DNA of 64,000 nucleotides from Portunus trituberculatus (GCF_017591435.1 NC_059289.1:17333926-17397925); one strand, 5' to 3'; shown: positions 35,251 to 57,206, numbered from the stretch's first letter. Numbers and translations are program-made. The notes: a model not told the origin generated them from the sequence alone.

Positions 35251-37077
35251 TTAGGGGGATTAAGCCACCACTCCACCTGTCTCTGAAGCAGAGTTGCTCT
35301 GGTCTTATTATCTTTACTCCACCAAATGACTGCGTCCCGCAGCTCTCGACATGTCCCAATCATGTTCGTTCCGTTGTCTGAACGAATGCGTTTCGGTAGT
35401 CCCCTTCGAGCTGTGAACCTCATAAGGGCATTTATGAACGAATCAGTACTCAGCGATTGTAGCCTTGCTTGTGGAATCTACTGAGTGTAAGAGGTCGTCT
35501 ACATAGAAGTTATGGCTAGCTTTCCTGATAGCCTTGACCATCATCTCGGAAGGTTCGTTGTAGAGCGTATGCTGTGCATGATGGGCTCCACACTCCTCCG
35601 AACAAGTGTACCTTCATTCGATAAATCTCAGGATTCCCATACATTTGTTCGCTTGGCCACCACAGAAAACGCAGCGCATCCCTGTGTTCTGGAGGTACCA
35701 AGACTTGATGAAACATAGCCTCAACATCCGCCATTATGGCTATTCTGTCTTGGCGGAATCTGAGAAGTACACCCATTAAGTTGTTGTTCAGGTCAGGTCC
35801 TCGCATTACTTGGTCATTCAATGAGACGGAGTTATATGTTGCTGCGCAGTCAAACACTATTATCGCCTTTTCCGGTTTCTTTGGATTTAGGACTGGATGA
35901 TGCGGCAGATACCAAACACATTGGTCTGTACGAGAGTAACGAAGTTGAGGGGCGCGTTCAGCATGCCCTTCGTCCAGCAAAAGTTTCATCTCGCTTTGGT
36001 AGTGAAGTCTTAAGGCAGGGTTCCTTGTCAGTCTTTTCCTGAGGCACATAAGTTGCTGCTCCACAAGTTGTCGATTGTCTGGTAGGCCTGGATCCTTTGT
36101 ATCAGAATGGGATGGGTAGTGATGGTCTACTTGTCTCGCTGTCGTACTCCAGAGCCTTAGAACCCTTTTGTCTTCCACTGAGACCATGTCGCCACAGTGA
36201 TATAGGAGGTCACTCTCAATGAAAGGGTTGTGTCGAGTTAAATCCGGCTGCATTTCGATAACATGGCTGGTCATCGTGGTAATTGGCTCGCCAGCATCAA
36301 ATCTCATAGGTACGTTAATGGTCCAGCCCCAGAAGCGTACGTGTTGCGAACGGTTCTCCATTTCTTCCAGCTTTAACTTCTAGGGGTAGTAATGCTTGCG
36401 GTGCATCAAAGCCTATAAGAAGCTCAACTCCCCCTGGTATACATGGTGGGGCAATGTCTCTAAGGTAAGGCCGTTTGGCTATGTCGCTGGGGTTTGCCAT
36501 CAAGCTTGGTAAAGTAGAGGGCATCCTTGGTACTACAAGCGTTTGGCAGAGGGGGATGTAGTGGCTCTTCCGCCTCCCAACACCAGTGACTTTCAAATCG
36601 AGCTGTTCAGTAGTCACTTCCTTTCCTTCATTCATAATAGTCCCTACAATTATTGCTACTGGTTCTCCTTTGGAGCGTGACCTATCAGCTAGACTGCGGG
36701 TGCAATAAGAACTGTCACTACCCGAGTCTAGGAGGGTTCCAGTGATAACACCTGCTCTGCCACTTTGTGCCTTCGTGGCTACTCTCACTTTGATAATAGG
36801 GAGAGCAATTCCATTTGCACCTTTCAGTCATATCTCCCGATGGGCAGTTTCTGTCTTAGCCTCCTTCAGTTCATTCTCCCTCACGTTGTTCCTGACCCAC
36901 TTGTGTGGGTTTCTCTCCTGATTAAGTGTGGTTATCATAATAGTGCCATCAGCTCCCGTTCGTACTCTTTTGTAAGGTGTTGTGTGGTAAACGTCACTAC
37001 CTGAGGTAGTTGGGGCTGGCATGAAGGCTTTGAGCGGCTCCCTTGGCATTCTCCTTATTGTTGTGGCAGGAGTATCT

Positions 37078-38542
37078 TCAGTGTCTGTGAAGGCCCTCTT
37101 TGTTCCCCGCGAAGTTGTGGTGGGGTAAGTGACTCCGTATGAGTTCGCTGTGTATCCAGCAGTGCTGTGTACTCGGGTGTAGCAACCTTTGGTGGTATTC
37201 CTTACACCCACCAATGCCACACTGGATTCTGTGTTGGCAATCTCGTTTCCAATGACCTCGTTGTAAGCAATAAAAACAACGGCGTTCTCGCCTCAGCAGT
37301 GCAATACGATCCTTAGTGCTCATGTCGAGAAACACTCTACAGTTCTCAATCTCATGGTACCTCTGGCACAGTGTGCACCGATCACTGTTCTTCTCTGAAG
37401 ATGTTATGGCTGCGAGTCCCGTTGTCCTCCTTGTGAATGAAACCGTGCGCCCATGATCCGCGCGGTGTCGTGTTTCTTCTTTCTCTCTCATAGATCCGCT
37501 ATCCTCCGTCTTCTCTATCATATCCTCCATGAATGTTAGCAGCCACTCTGCCCCACATATAGCACCTGGATTCGCCTTCTTGCGCTCATGTGTTTTGTCC
37601 ATGTAATCATCTTTTAGTTTTCCTCTAAATCTATCCGTTATGGCGTCTATCACCTCATATGCATTGGCGTGGCTCATCTGTTATAAACTCAACAAACCAT
37701 TTACACAGTAGCTGAGATAATTCCTGAATTTTCTCATTCCTTCGAGGTCATCCAATCTTAAGCTTGGTCCTTCCACTACCCTTCTCACTAATTGCCTTAT
37801 GTATAGTCGCTCGTTTCCGTGTCAAGCATTTAGTATCCTCCAGGCTTTAACGTAGCCTTCCGCAGTGTCCCTTTGTATAAGACATGTGTACAAATCTTCT
37901 TTAGCAGACCCTGAGTACACTGAGACTAGCCACCTCAATTTTTTGGAGGGTTGATACAGAGGCTCTCTCCTCAACTAAGCTCTGAAATTCGGTCTTGAAA
38001 GCCCAATATTCGATACACGATCCGTTTTCAAAGCTCGGCATCAGCGTCTGTGTGAGATTGGTGAATGTTTCTTTCATCCCTCTGTCAAGGATTGACGAGG
38101 CAGCTTTACCCTTTTGTAGGTCGACATTTCGGTGCCCATTCTGCCCCTGGTAGGACATCAGTCCCGATGTCGAGGCTTAAGGCGAGTCACTAATGTCTTC
38201 AGATGATGTAGAAGGTGGGGAACGGGGGATGTCCTGTCTCACCGGTAGTTGCGTTTCCTGACGCCCTTCCATACAATTTGGCGTACGTTGGTGCCGTAGT
38301 TCTTCCCGCAGTTCTTCACGCAACTCTCGTATCATGTCCTTGACTTGATCCTGCATCATGTTCTTGACTTGATCCAAGATCCATTGTGTTTCTCCACTCT
38401 GGCAGTCTTGTCTGTGTAGTCTTTTGTACGATGTGTTCTCTGCTATATCAGTTCTTGTCTCTTGGGGCCACTGAAGAGCAGGAGGGCTAAGTAGTTCTTC
38501 AACACTTGGTGGACTGCTTGCCTCTGTCTTGTTCCCCTCCAT
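37078..38542 (-). pseudogene. BEL/Pao gag
   Basis: Begins with an ATG at 38542 and a Glu/Arg-rich coiled-coil-like N terminus (MIRELREELREELR). After a stop near 38177 and a frame change comes a DUF1759-like capsid region (EYWAFKTEFQSLVEE, 38158-37901), then a poorly preserved gap. At 37677-37078 is a further segment with cysteine motifs CTLCQRYHEIENC and CFYCLQRGHWKRDC (CCHC knuckle). The protein would package element RNA. Stops and shifts make it non-functional. Confidence 0.8.
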
Positions 38543-38624
38543 GATCGTTTGCTCTATTATTCTGGTCTAGCCACAATGCCAATAGCGTTCAGAAGTGAGG
38601 GTGTCTCCTGACACCCGCTACATC

Positions 38625-39425
38625 CACTTAATCTTGACACACCCAGTGTGTCTATTTCATCCTGACACACCCAGTGCGTCCGCTGAACACTCTGACACAC
38701 CCAGTGCGTCCGCTGAACTCTCTGACACACCCAGTGCGTCCGCTGAACACTCTGACACACCCAGTGCATCCGCTGAACACTCTGACACACCCAGTGCGTC
38801 CGCTGAACACTCTGACACACCCAGTGCGTCCGCTGAACACTCTGACACACCCAGTGCGTCCGCTGAACACTCTGACACACCCAGTGCGTCCGCTGAACAC
38901 TGACACACCCAGTGCGTCCGCTGAATCCTCTGACACACCCAGTGCGTCCGCTGAACACTCTGACACACACAGTGCGTCCGCTGAACCCTCTGACACACCC
39001 AGTGCGTCCGCTGAACACTCTGACACACCCAGTGCGTCCGCTGAACACCCTGACACACCCAGTGCGTCCGCTGAATCCTCTGACACACCCAGTGCGTCCG
39101 CTAAACACTCTGACACACCCAATGCGTCCGCTGAACACTCTGACACACCCAGTGCGTCCGCTGAATCCTCTGACACACCCAGTGCGTCCGCTAAACACTC
39201 TGACACACCCAGTGCGTCCGCTGAACACTCTGACACACCCAGTGCGTCCGCTGAATCCTCTGACATACCCAGTGCGTCCGCTAAAAACTCTGACACACCC
39301 AGTGCTTCCACTCAACACCCTGACACACTCAGTGTGTCCACTCAACGCCCTGACACACCCAGTCCTTTCACTCAACACCCTGACACACCCAGTGTGTCCA
39401 CTCAACGCCCTGACACACCCAATTG
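38625..39425. repeat. 30-bp minisatellite in BEL/Pao leader, about 26 copies
   Basis: The unit is CTGACACACCCAGTGCGTCC followed by GCTGAACACT, tandem for about 800 bp. Units nearest the 5' LTR are the most diverged (TCCACTCAACGCCC variants). One unit near 38895 has lost 2 bp. Because 30 is a multiple of 3, long open frames appear on both strands; I do not consider them genes. Confidence 0.9.
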
Positions 39426-39757
39426 AGAGAGGGAGAGATCGGGAATATACAGCGTTTAAGTCACTTACCCCTGGTGAGGCGAGAGAGAGGGACCAAGAGC
39501 GGTGAAGAAAACGTACTCTTCAATGGCCCCTACCCATCTCTGGTGAACCACGGTAACTGTTCCACTCCGCGCTAGTTTTCTGTGGGGTAGGATGTCCTCT
39601 GGTCCTCTCGTTCGTGGGCAACCCGCCCCGGGGCGATGCTCCTGCGTCCAGCGAGACGTGGCAGATGCCTCACACCGCTCCCCGGCGCTCCTCGTCTGGC
39701 GCTCCACTGTGTGGCTTGGATGCTCGCTGTCCCAGCTGGGCTCCGCTACGTATCGAC

Positions 39758-40389
39758 TATGACCGCCGTTCAGGGCGGTGGTGAATGATGATGACGATGA
39801 TCAGGAAAATGAGATCCTCACGTCGACACAATCTATGTATTTAGTCGATACCTAGAAACAAAGTACATATCTGAAGAGATTAATCAAACGAATAACACTC
39901 ACGCCTCTCCAGTGGGGGCGAGGGAGAGGCGAGCCCTTCTCTTGATGAAGGTCGGACTCGTTCTCCCTCATCCTCCACCATCCAAGACTGAGCATTTTAA
40001 TGATAATAGGTATACCTTTAATACATACGTTTTACATTTAAGCCCTCGGTCAGAATCTGTGTGCCGAAGGCACCTTGACGCGTATAATAAGCACTAGTTT
40101 CTGAACTGTAACAATAAGTACCATTATATTAATGCACTTTCACTTACGTGTTATGGGTCTGGGTGTCTTAGTAACTCAAACAACGGTGAATATTCTCCAC
40201 CAGATAAGCGGCTTCACAGCACGTCCTCTCCTCTCGGATCTGAGGTGTATTCTCCCTGCGGGCCCCACTGTGACACCCAGTCGCCCCCCTTTCGCATGTC
40301 AACAGGTCACAGGTGCTGGCTACTCGCACAAGGCGTCCTTCTTCGTTTAGTCCATAGATCAGCACTTCTTAACCCTAAACATGTGTTTT

Positions 40390-40429
<40 letters not shown>

Positions 40430-40439
40430 GGCGATAACA
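39758..40439 (-). repeat. BEL/Pao 5' LTR
   Basis: 682 bp; differs from the 3' LTR by a few substitutions, a 12-bp or so insertion near 39938 and (CT)n length. Confidence 0.9.
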
Positions 40440-40689
40440 ACTACAGTACAGAGCAAATGAAAAGGTTCTCAGTGGGTCTTTCAAGTGAAATGTGGAAATT
40501 TAAGAAATTGCAACACTTTCACATTGATGTGAAAAAGTATGTAGCTATACTTCATATCTCCCAAAATTACACAATATGTATTAGAATAAGTATCGAACTG
40601 TGCTGGACTTTTTATCATAGAGGATTTGCACTGCTCGATATATTATGTACTAAATAAACCGAATTAATGAAAACAAATTTGAATCAATA

Positions 40690-40880
40690 GATAAATAAAT
40701 AACGATGATTACGATGCGCGTGACGAAGATAACGATGCGATATCATGATAACGATGAGAGTTTCCACGATAACGATGTGAGTTTCTGCAATAACGATGCG
40801 ATTCCACAATAACGATGTGATTCTACTTTAACGATGCGAGTTTCCACGATAACGATGCTATTCCACGATAACGAATTGAG
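40690..40880. repeat. Tandem repeat, about 22-bp unit
   Basis: Units around the core ATAACGATGCGAGTTTCCAC repeat roughly eight times with variation. Confidence 0.75.
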
Positions 40881-40884
40881 TCCT

Positions 40885-44565
<3,681 letters not shown>

Positions 44566-44862
44566 CTTTGCCACTGGTACGTAATTATTTCAATAAAAAC
44601 TTCATTTAATAAATTTACTAATGTATTATCTATCACACTCCAGAAAAATCAAATAAGAAATATTACATATATTTTCAAATGGAAGGAAAAAATTTCTATA
44701 AACATGTAAACTGAAGGCTCAAACTCGAATGCTGTCAAGCAAACCAAAACAACTCTCCATGACAGCTGGGCTGGGTGGCCTTCCTGTCCGTGTTGTCGGG
44801 CTGCCGAGGCCTCTGAGGGGTTCGCACACCGCCTGGATGCTTAGAAGGACTCGTGTGGGGTG

Positions 44863-51032
<6,170 letters not shown>

Positions 51033-51536
51033 GGGCTAAGTACATGAACAGTCAAGAGAATATTGGAAATGCAGACACCAAGTTCCAAGTGGGATGAGGA
51101 CACCAGTACCTTATTAACTTCACACTAAAAGATTAATAATGTTGGTAAATGCAATTTTTTTTTTTTCCCAGAAAAAATGTATGTGTATTATTTACAGTGC
51201 ATTAATTATTTCTTACATTTCTTTATTTTTAACTTTCCCACTAGAATTTTAAGGTTTATATCAGTCAATATTAATAAATGAATACTTTTTAGAATAAAAC
51301 TATGCTAAGTGTAAATTTTGTACTGTGTATACTTTCTACTTTGGGGAAGCACCTCCTGTTAATAGTACATGATACATATACATATTACATATTTCTTCAT
51401 GTGTTTTATATGACTTTAACAGGAGAAAGTCAAGGAGCACCATTAAAATCATTAACTGGAGTCTGTGTGTTCACTTTTGTTATGATAGATACTTTTTACT
51501 CTCGAAACCTGCAGTTATAAATTGTGGCTAATTCTT

Positions 51537-51540
<4 letters not shown>

Positions 51541-51622
<82 letters not shown>
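51541..51622. repeat. (AT)n microsatellite
   Basis: AT dinucleotide downstream of the M6PR-like gene. A second (TA)n is at about 52037-52097. An AATAAA at about 51293 could be the poly(A) signal of the M6PR-like gene. Confidence 0.9.
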
Positions 51623-51624
<2 letters not shown>

Positions 51625-52028
51625 CTGTGGAGGGGAAAAAAAAAAAAAGCAGGTTTTATCATCCCATTCTCTGTTTATGTTCAAACTAATAGAGTAATTA
51701 CTCTAAGGTCAAGATTATACCCTAATGTAGGCTGGGATGAAACTTTGTCTTTTTAGAACGTATATCAATCACATGTAACTTCAAACTTTGTATGTTCTTA
51801 TATTATTCTTATGTTATTCCATGCATTTTGTAACTCCATGACAGGTTGTTCTGAAGTGTCTTCATTATAATCCCCTAATGATTACTATTCAAAATAGCTG
51901 TTAGGATTCTCACAGGTTAGATCTGTATAGTACACTACATTTCCAGTCGTCACATCAATCAGCATATGTATTGTTACTGTATATTGGAATTATTCAACTC
52001 TACCATGAAGACATTATACCATGAAGAC

Positions 52029-52113
<85 letters not shown>

Positions 52114-52552
52114 CCTTCAATTGATGGAAATAATTCCTTGTGCACCACTATAATGTTTATATTTTTATAAAAAAATAAAATAAATAAATAAAATAATGAA
52201 TACACTGAAAGTCGTATCGATTTCCAATACTACCACCTGCAGCCAACGTAATCAGGTGTTGTTTGCCCCACCCTTGGCATGTCAAGCTTTGATAGCTGGC
52301 AGCTGGCGTATCAAGAGGCTGCTGATGCAAATGCTACCGTGTGACTAAAGATTAGTAACACATAAGAAACTACTTCACAGCAAGTCTATTTCAATCAAAC
52401 ATTATCATGGTGCTCACTTCCTAGTACAATCACTATATGCTGTCTTCATTACATACTCAACTTGAAAAACATAAAAGAGAACAGAGGAACTAAGACAGCT
52501 TTAGCTATGGACAGAGTTGGAACAAGTATGTACAAATGTGCTGACATCCACA

Positions 52553-55500
52553 TCAGTCTCCTTCTTGTGTGCCCTTTCCTTTTATTGTGATTTCACAGCA
52601 GAGGCAGTTAATAGTGGAACACTCTGGTGCTGACAAGTTACATTGACAGGAATCACAAGGAATGGTAGGACACCATTCACTACAATCTGAGCAGTCTTCA
52701 CACACTTCACAGTTGCCACAGCTCACACAGCTACACCTCTGCAATTAATAAAAGAAGCAGAGAATGCAAATATGTAAAATAAAAGTAATGAAATCCATAG
52801 ATTGAAAAGATAGGGAATTATTTAATACACCAAAAAAAATCAGTGGCAAATAGAGGAAAAGAATGAAGTCCACTTGGATGGCATAGGATTGATAGAAGCA
52901 CATCTATGAAAAAGTAGGACCAGGCAATAAATGAATCAAAAGTGAAGGAAATTGAAATGTTTATGAAAGACAAAGAAATGACAAGGCTAATGGTAACATC
53001 TGTAAATATTACTTAGGAGAAATTATTTCAAAGTAGATCTAGCTCTGTGGGTATTATGTAATAATTTCCTTTTGTTAAAGATAATCGTGCTGTTGATGGG
53101 GAAAGAATTACCTGCATAACCATGGGAGTGAAATGACAAATGATATCGACTAAACAAATGTTGTTTCTTAAATAACAGAAAAGAACGACTAGTAATAATG
53201 TTTGTAGCATCTTCCTAAGCAATTCTAATATGTGCATGCCTTTGTTATTACTGTCATGCAAAATGCAATTCATTAGTCATGTATTTTAATCAAATAATAG
53301 CATAATTAATTTGAGCCAACTTTCTTTTATTTATATAAAAATTTCACCAGTACTGTAATTATCCTCTCTAGTATTTAATGGATCACTGCCATCATGGTTT
53401 CATGCACAAAGAGCTCCGACAGTAACAGAAAAGCACTGCCAAATATAATGCAATCAACAATGAGTAACAAAGAGACGAAGTAAAACTAGGGATGCAATAC
53501 TATATACACTTCTAAACAAAATCAATAAATGCATTGGTTTAACATTAGTTTTTGCATTATCTTTATTATTTGTACTTTACATTATGTATTTGTACTGACT
53601 GTATCATCCTGTGACACATTCAAAGTTTTGTAACAAGTGCAACACAATATTGTCAGGTATTTAATTGAATTTAAGCCTTGTTCTAGTTAACCATTTCAAT
53701 TCATAATACATCCCACCCTACTTGATGAATACAAAACCATTTTCCATTGAAATATATCATCAAATTTGGGAGGATGGCTATGTAGTACCATACTGAAGAG
53801 CAAACAACATACAATCCTATCTTTTTCTCGTTTTCTTTCACTTTAAGCAGTACAATGCCTAAAAATGAAAACCAATAATTCATCAGATAAAGACAAAGTC
53901 TCCTGACAATGTAAAGTGACACAGTAATACAGTTAAAAGTTCTCTGATCATAAAACTGGTAGAAACATATTTCAGGATATGTCTTACTCATGTAGATACA
54001 ATCTATTGGAGAAAGTCATGGAATCAACTTTCTAAATAGTTCTCCAGAGTATGGACATTTATATCCCATGCTATGTACAACATCCTCATAAACCACATCA
54101 CCTCAAACCAAGCCACTCATATATGGATAAGTCTCAGGATGGCAGAATAATATGTGAAAATAAATAATTTAAAAAGTAAAATAACTGAGGAAAAATTATA
54201 TTGCTACCACTCCAGCATATATTCATGGTAATTCAATATGGTGATTGGCCTGACTCTGAGTGAAAGAAGAGTGTATATGTGAGATTATTATTTACCTTCC
54301 CTCTTTATTTTAGCTTTGTTATTTTATTTTTGACAGATTGATCAATAAATATCAAGAAAGATCAAGGAATATAATCAACCATAATTATCCAAGTAATTTA
54401 CCAATAACTGTTCTGAAGACACCAAGTCACTATTTCATAAGCAACATATTAGTGAACTCTATGGGTTATATTCATGTACCTTCTTTTATCCATTAAAATC
54501 TAAAAGCAAAAGGTTGATAAAAATATACCATTAACACTCTCCTTCCATGAACTTAATTAAAAAGGAGTTAGGCATATAAAATATTTGCTGTGCATTAAAG
54601 GCAGTAGAAACATAAATTCTTAATGGGGATATGAAAAAATAACAATAAGCCTTTATTTGAGACATTCTTGAAAGTTATGGTCAACAAAAGAGCATTTTCA
54701 AAATGTAATGCTATATTGTACAATATGCAAAAACTTGGCATCTAAATAAATATGAAACATTTCTAAAGTTAGATGTAATAGCATACATGTTTATGAGGAT
54801 AAACATGGATTACCGTCATCATTCCTGAGGCACCTGTGCGTGGCTGCTGCTAATTATATTTCAGATAATGAAAGGCTATTGAAATATTCATCAGACAATA
54901 TTAATTTCATCACTAAGACAACCACATTGAACAGCAAACAACAATCATTTGCTGCTTCATTTGATATTATTTCTGTATTATAATAAAAACAAAGGTTTGT
55001 GTAATCTTATTGTATAAGCATGTAATTGTTTCTTTACCTGGTCAGCTGGACAGCAGTGGTCCATCATGGAGGCACAAGATGGCAGAGGGCCACAGTTACA
55101 GCAGGCCTGGGCACAGTGCAGGCCCAACTCAGCACAGCTGCAACAAGCCACATCAGGACATGGGCTGCCACACATTCCCTTCTTCAGTAAACACTGCCTG
55201 ATACTTAACCCTGCAGACAAGTTTAAGAGTTTGTTGTCCCCACACATGACAAAAACTTAAATAATTTACAATACATCCACATCCCCCTCACCTCCTCCCA
55301 CCAACCAACACTTAATATTAAAAATTCTTCTAAAATAATCCATCCTAGCCAGTGGGACTGTGCCTCCCCTCTCACTCCCCTGCTAGGACATTAACCTTAC
55401 CCAACATAAACCTGACCTAATCTAACGAAACACCTAAAAAATTACACCGCTGGACTTGGAAAATCTTGAATTTCTGCCACACTCCAAAGTGCTATTCAGC

Positions 55501-55939
55501 CATACTACATGCGTGTCACGCAATTTCTCTACGTCTACGGCTAGGTCCTACATGATATGCGTTCTGTGCTTGTATTTGATGCGGCTGTATTACAAAATTT
55601 TACCAAAACTTTGTCTATGTATAATAGTCTGAAAGAAAATGCTGTAAAGCAATAACTGGATGTGGAAATAAACATAACCTGTATGTGCTATGATGTCAAA
55701 AGCAACCATACGAATTTATGATGATTTAACAATTTGATAGTAACTATGAATAATTGTAATTCGAAAATGCAGCAGCTATATTTGCGAATATCATAATATT
55801 TACCAATGATGACCACAGCCACATATGCCACTATGGCAATGCAGAATATAGCAGCGAGTGGGACATCCCAGGCGCCTTCAGAGAGCGGCACCTGCTTCAC
55901 CCCCATCCAAGTGCTGCACAGGGAGGCCAAACATCTCAT
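52553..55939 (-). CDS. Small membrane-anchored cysteine-rich protein, three exons
   Basis: Exons 55939-55804, 55210-55038 and 52738-52553 (minus strand) have consensus donors (G|GTAAAT, CAG|GTAAAG) and acceptors (ctgcag, ttgcag) and join in phase to 164 codons plus stop. The N terminus has a hydrophobic segment (PLAAIFCIAIVAYVAVVIIG), followed by basic RQCLLKKG, so it is probably a single-pass membrane protein with its cysteine-rich part outside or in the cytosol. There are 31 cysteines, 28 of them after the membrane segment, in motifs such as CPDVACCSCAELGLHCAQAC and CSCVSCGNCEVCEDC. The spacing recalls I-mfa-type or other cysteine-rich metal-binding domains, but I cannot name the family. 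It lies convergent to the M6PR-like gene. Start alternatives are the Met codons at 55939 and 55906. Confidence 0.75.
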
Positions 55940-56169
55940 TATATCCTCAATGCCTCAATGGTTTCAGATTTATTATCAGAACATCGTATCTAAGCATAGT
56001 AAATAATGATTTACTTTAACTGAATCGTATACTGCTGGAATATAACGCGATGTTACACAGAAATATTAAAATATCAGTAGCTCACTTTGGTTTGTTTACC
56101 TTTTACCTCTGACGCTGCATGACGCGCCAGCTCGTATCCATGGCAACCTTCTGGCGCACAATTTAAACA

Positions 56170-56171
56170 CC

Positions 56172-56200
<29 letters not shown>
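56170..56200. repeat. (GA)n microsatellite
   Basis: Short GA array upstream of the cysteine-rich gene. Confidence 0.9.
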
Positions 56201-56202
<2 letters not shown>

Positions 56203-56283
56203 CATAAGCAATCACATTAATAAACTTTTCTGTAAGTGTGTGATGCATTTTTTAAAACATAATTATCTGTGATAATAGCCATG

Positions 56284-56347
56284 GAAAATAATGGGGTAGT
56301 CTTATTCCCTGCATATATGATGATTACAATAAAAGTTCTTCAGACTT
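56284..56347 (+). repeat. Left copy of 63-bp direct repeat
   Basis: Matches 57144-57206 at all but about five of 63 positions; the last 43 bp are identical. It directly borders an inverted repeat. Confidence 0.85.
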
Positions 56348-56724
56348 TCGGTATTACTGCAGAGTTTCACCACAATCAGCTACGTGTTTTTTTACCCACC
56401 TCAAGAGGTAGAGCTCCTGATTACGAGTAATTTGAACCCCATATATACTAGGTGCAACCTTTTTGAATGGCGACACAGATTTTTAAAATCTAAGCGTGTT
56501 TTGGTGATTTGGTGATCAGCCGTGATACTTGCCTCCCGCATCAAACCCTGCCGCACACTGATGGTGTCATGCGCTCGCGGCGGCTCAGCGGGCTCCGTGA
56601 CATACCATTGTCTGAGCATCCGCTTAATTGTTTACGCTGATTGGTTCTGTTCTTTGAAACTGAAGCGGCGGCCAATGAAAAAAAAAAGCATAATTATTTC
56701 CATCAATCACGACGGCCCCTGAGG

Positions 56725-56917
56725 TTTGGTTTAGTTAGGTTAGGTTTAGTTAGGTTAGGTTAGATTAGGTCTAGTTAGGTTAGGTTAGGTTACATTAGGT
56801 TTAGTTAGGTTAGGTTATTTTAGGTTTAGTTAGGTTAGGTTACATTAGGTTTAGTTAGGTTAGGTTAGGTCTAGTTAGGTTAGATTAGGTTGGGTTAGGT
56901 TACCTTAGGTTAGGTTC
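56725..56917 (+). repeat. TTAGG-like interstitial tract
   Basis: About 190 bp made of TTAGGTTAGG and TTAGGTTTAGTTAGG variants. The arthropod telomere unit is TTAGG; here it is degenerate and mixed with TTTAG, so it is not a perfect telomeric array. Confidence 0.75.
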
Positions 56918-57112
56918 TTTTCTGGACGAAACTAATTTTTTCTGGTAGATTTCGGCTTGTTTTTAATTAATTTACCAGTTGTTTTTTTATGCAAATCATA
57001 ATGTTTCGGGGCTGTAAAAAAAAAAAATTGGTCGATTTGCACCAAAAACAAGTGGTATTTTAATTAAAAGCAAGCCAAATTCTACCAGAAAAAAATAGTT
57101 TCGTCTAGAAAG
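56918..57112. repeat. Long imperfect hairpin (about 80-bp arms)
   Basis: The left arm from about 56918 to 56998 (TCTGGACGAAACTA, TCTGGTAGA, ATGCAAATCA) is the approximate inverse of 57032-57112, with about a 33-bp spacer. It looks like a MITE. Confidence 0.75.
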
Positions 57113-57143
57113 GGCAAGGTGGTGAAACTCTGTAGGTTTACCG

Positions 57144-57206
57144 AAAATATTGGAGTAGTTTAATTCCCTGCATATATGATGATTACAATAAAAGTTCTTC
57201 AGACTT
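57144..57206 (+). repeat. Right copy of 63-bp direct repeat
   Basis: See 56284-56347. Confidence 0.85.

Larger units (their letters stand above)
33979..36788 (-). pseudogene. BEL/Pao pol: protease, RT, truncated integrase
   Basis: The protease frame (36788-36315) has LLDSGSDSSY. A frameshift near 36340 leads into RT (36330-35440): blocks LTRNPALRLHYQSEM, VFDCAATYNSVSLND, ADVEAMFHQVLV and, after a frameshift near 35520, the catalytic FYVDDLLHS. At about 35455 the sequence jumps, out of frame, to the integrase core (RRGLPKRIRSDNGTN). RNase H and the integrase N terminus are therefore deleted. The integrase core is cut by a MITE (34592-35250) and resumes with MGGVWERQIRTVKRVL and VINRRLLTPLSND. 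A C-terminal DUF5641-like stretch (GTIRRVRVKTKN) follows to about 33985. Not functional. Confidence 0.85.
33291..40439 (-). mobile_element. BEL/Pao LTR retrotransposon, internally deleted
   Basis: A 7.1-kb provirus on the minus strand, flanked by a perfect 5-bp duplication ACTAC (33286-33290 and 40440-40444). It has two near-identical LTRs. The order from the high end is 5' LTR, leader with a 30-bp minisatellite, gag, zinc knuckle, aspartic protease, RT, truncated integrase, C-terminal integrase domain, polypurine tract, 3' LTR. The region between the RT active site and mid-integrase is missing, and a MITE sits in the integrase. LTR similarity suggests a fairly recent insertion, followed by decay or mobilisation in trans; this is inference. 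Confidence 0.9.
56348..57143. mobile_element. Inverted-repeat unit between long direct repeats
   Basis: The unit starts TCGGTATTACTGCAGAGTTT plus CACCAC, and ends with the inverted GGTGGTGAAACTC...TTTACCGA, giving TIRs of about 27 bp. The interior has, in order, a GC-richer segment with two CCAAT-type boxes (ATTGG near 56639, CCAAT near 56674), a TTAGG-like tract and a long hairpin. No transposase. It may be a non-autonomous transposon with an extraordinarily long target duplication, or the result of a local duplication. It also lies where the promoter of the cysteine-rich gene would be expected. Confidence 0.5.

Noticed and set aside
38625..39425. CRISPR array
   Set aside because: Units are contiguous without unique spacers, and the genome is eukaryotic.
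38557..39505. Four open frames of 197-282 codons encoding repeats such as DTPSASAEHS or TGCVRVFSGR
   Set aside because: All arise from one 30-bp minisatellite in the leader of a BEL/Pao element; none has non-repeat coding sequence or a plausible start context.
53701..53991. 96-codon minus-strand frame in an intron of the cysteine-rich gene
   Set aside because: Hydrophobic, AT-driven composition, no splice signals and no recognisable domain.
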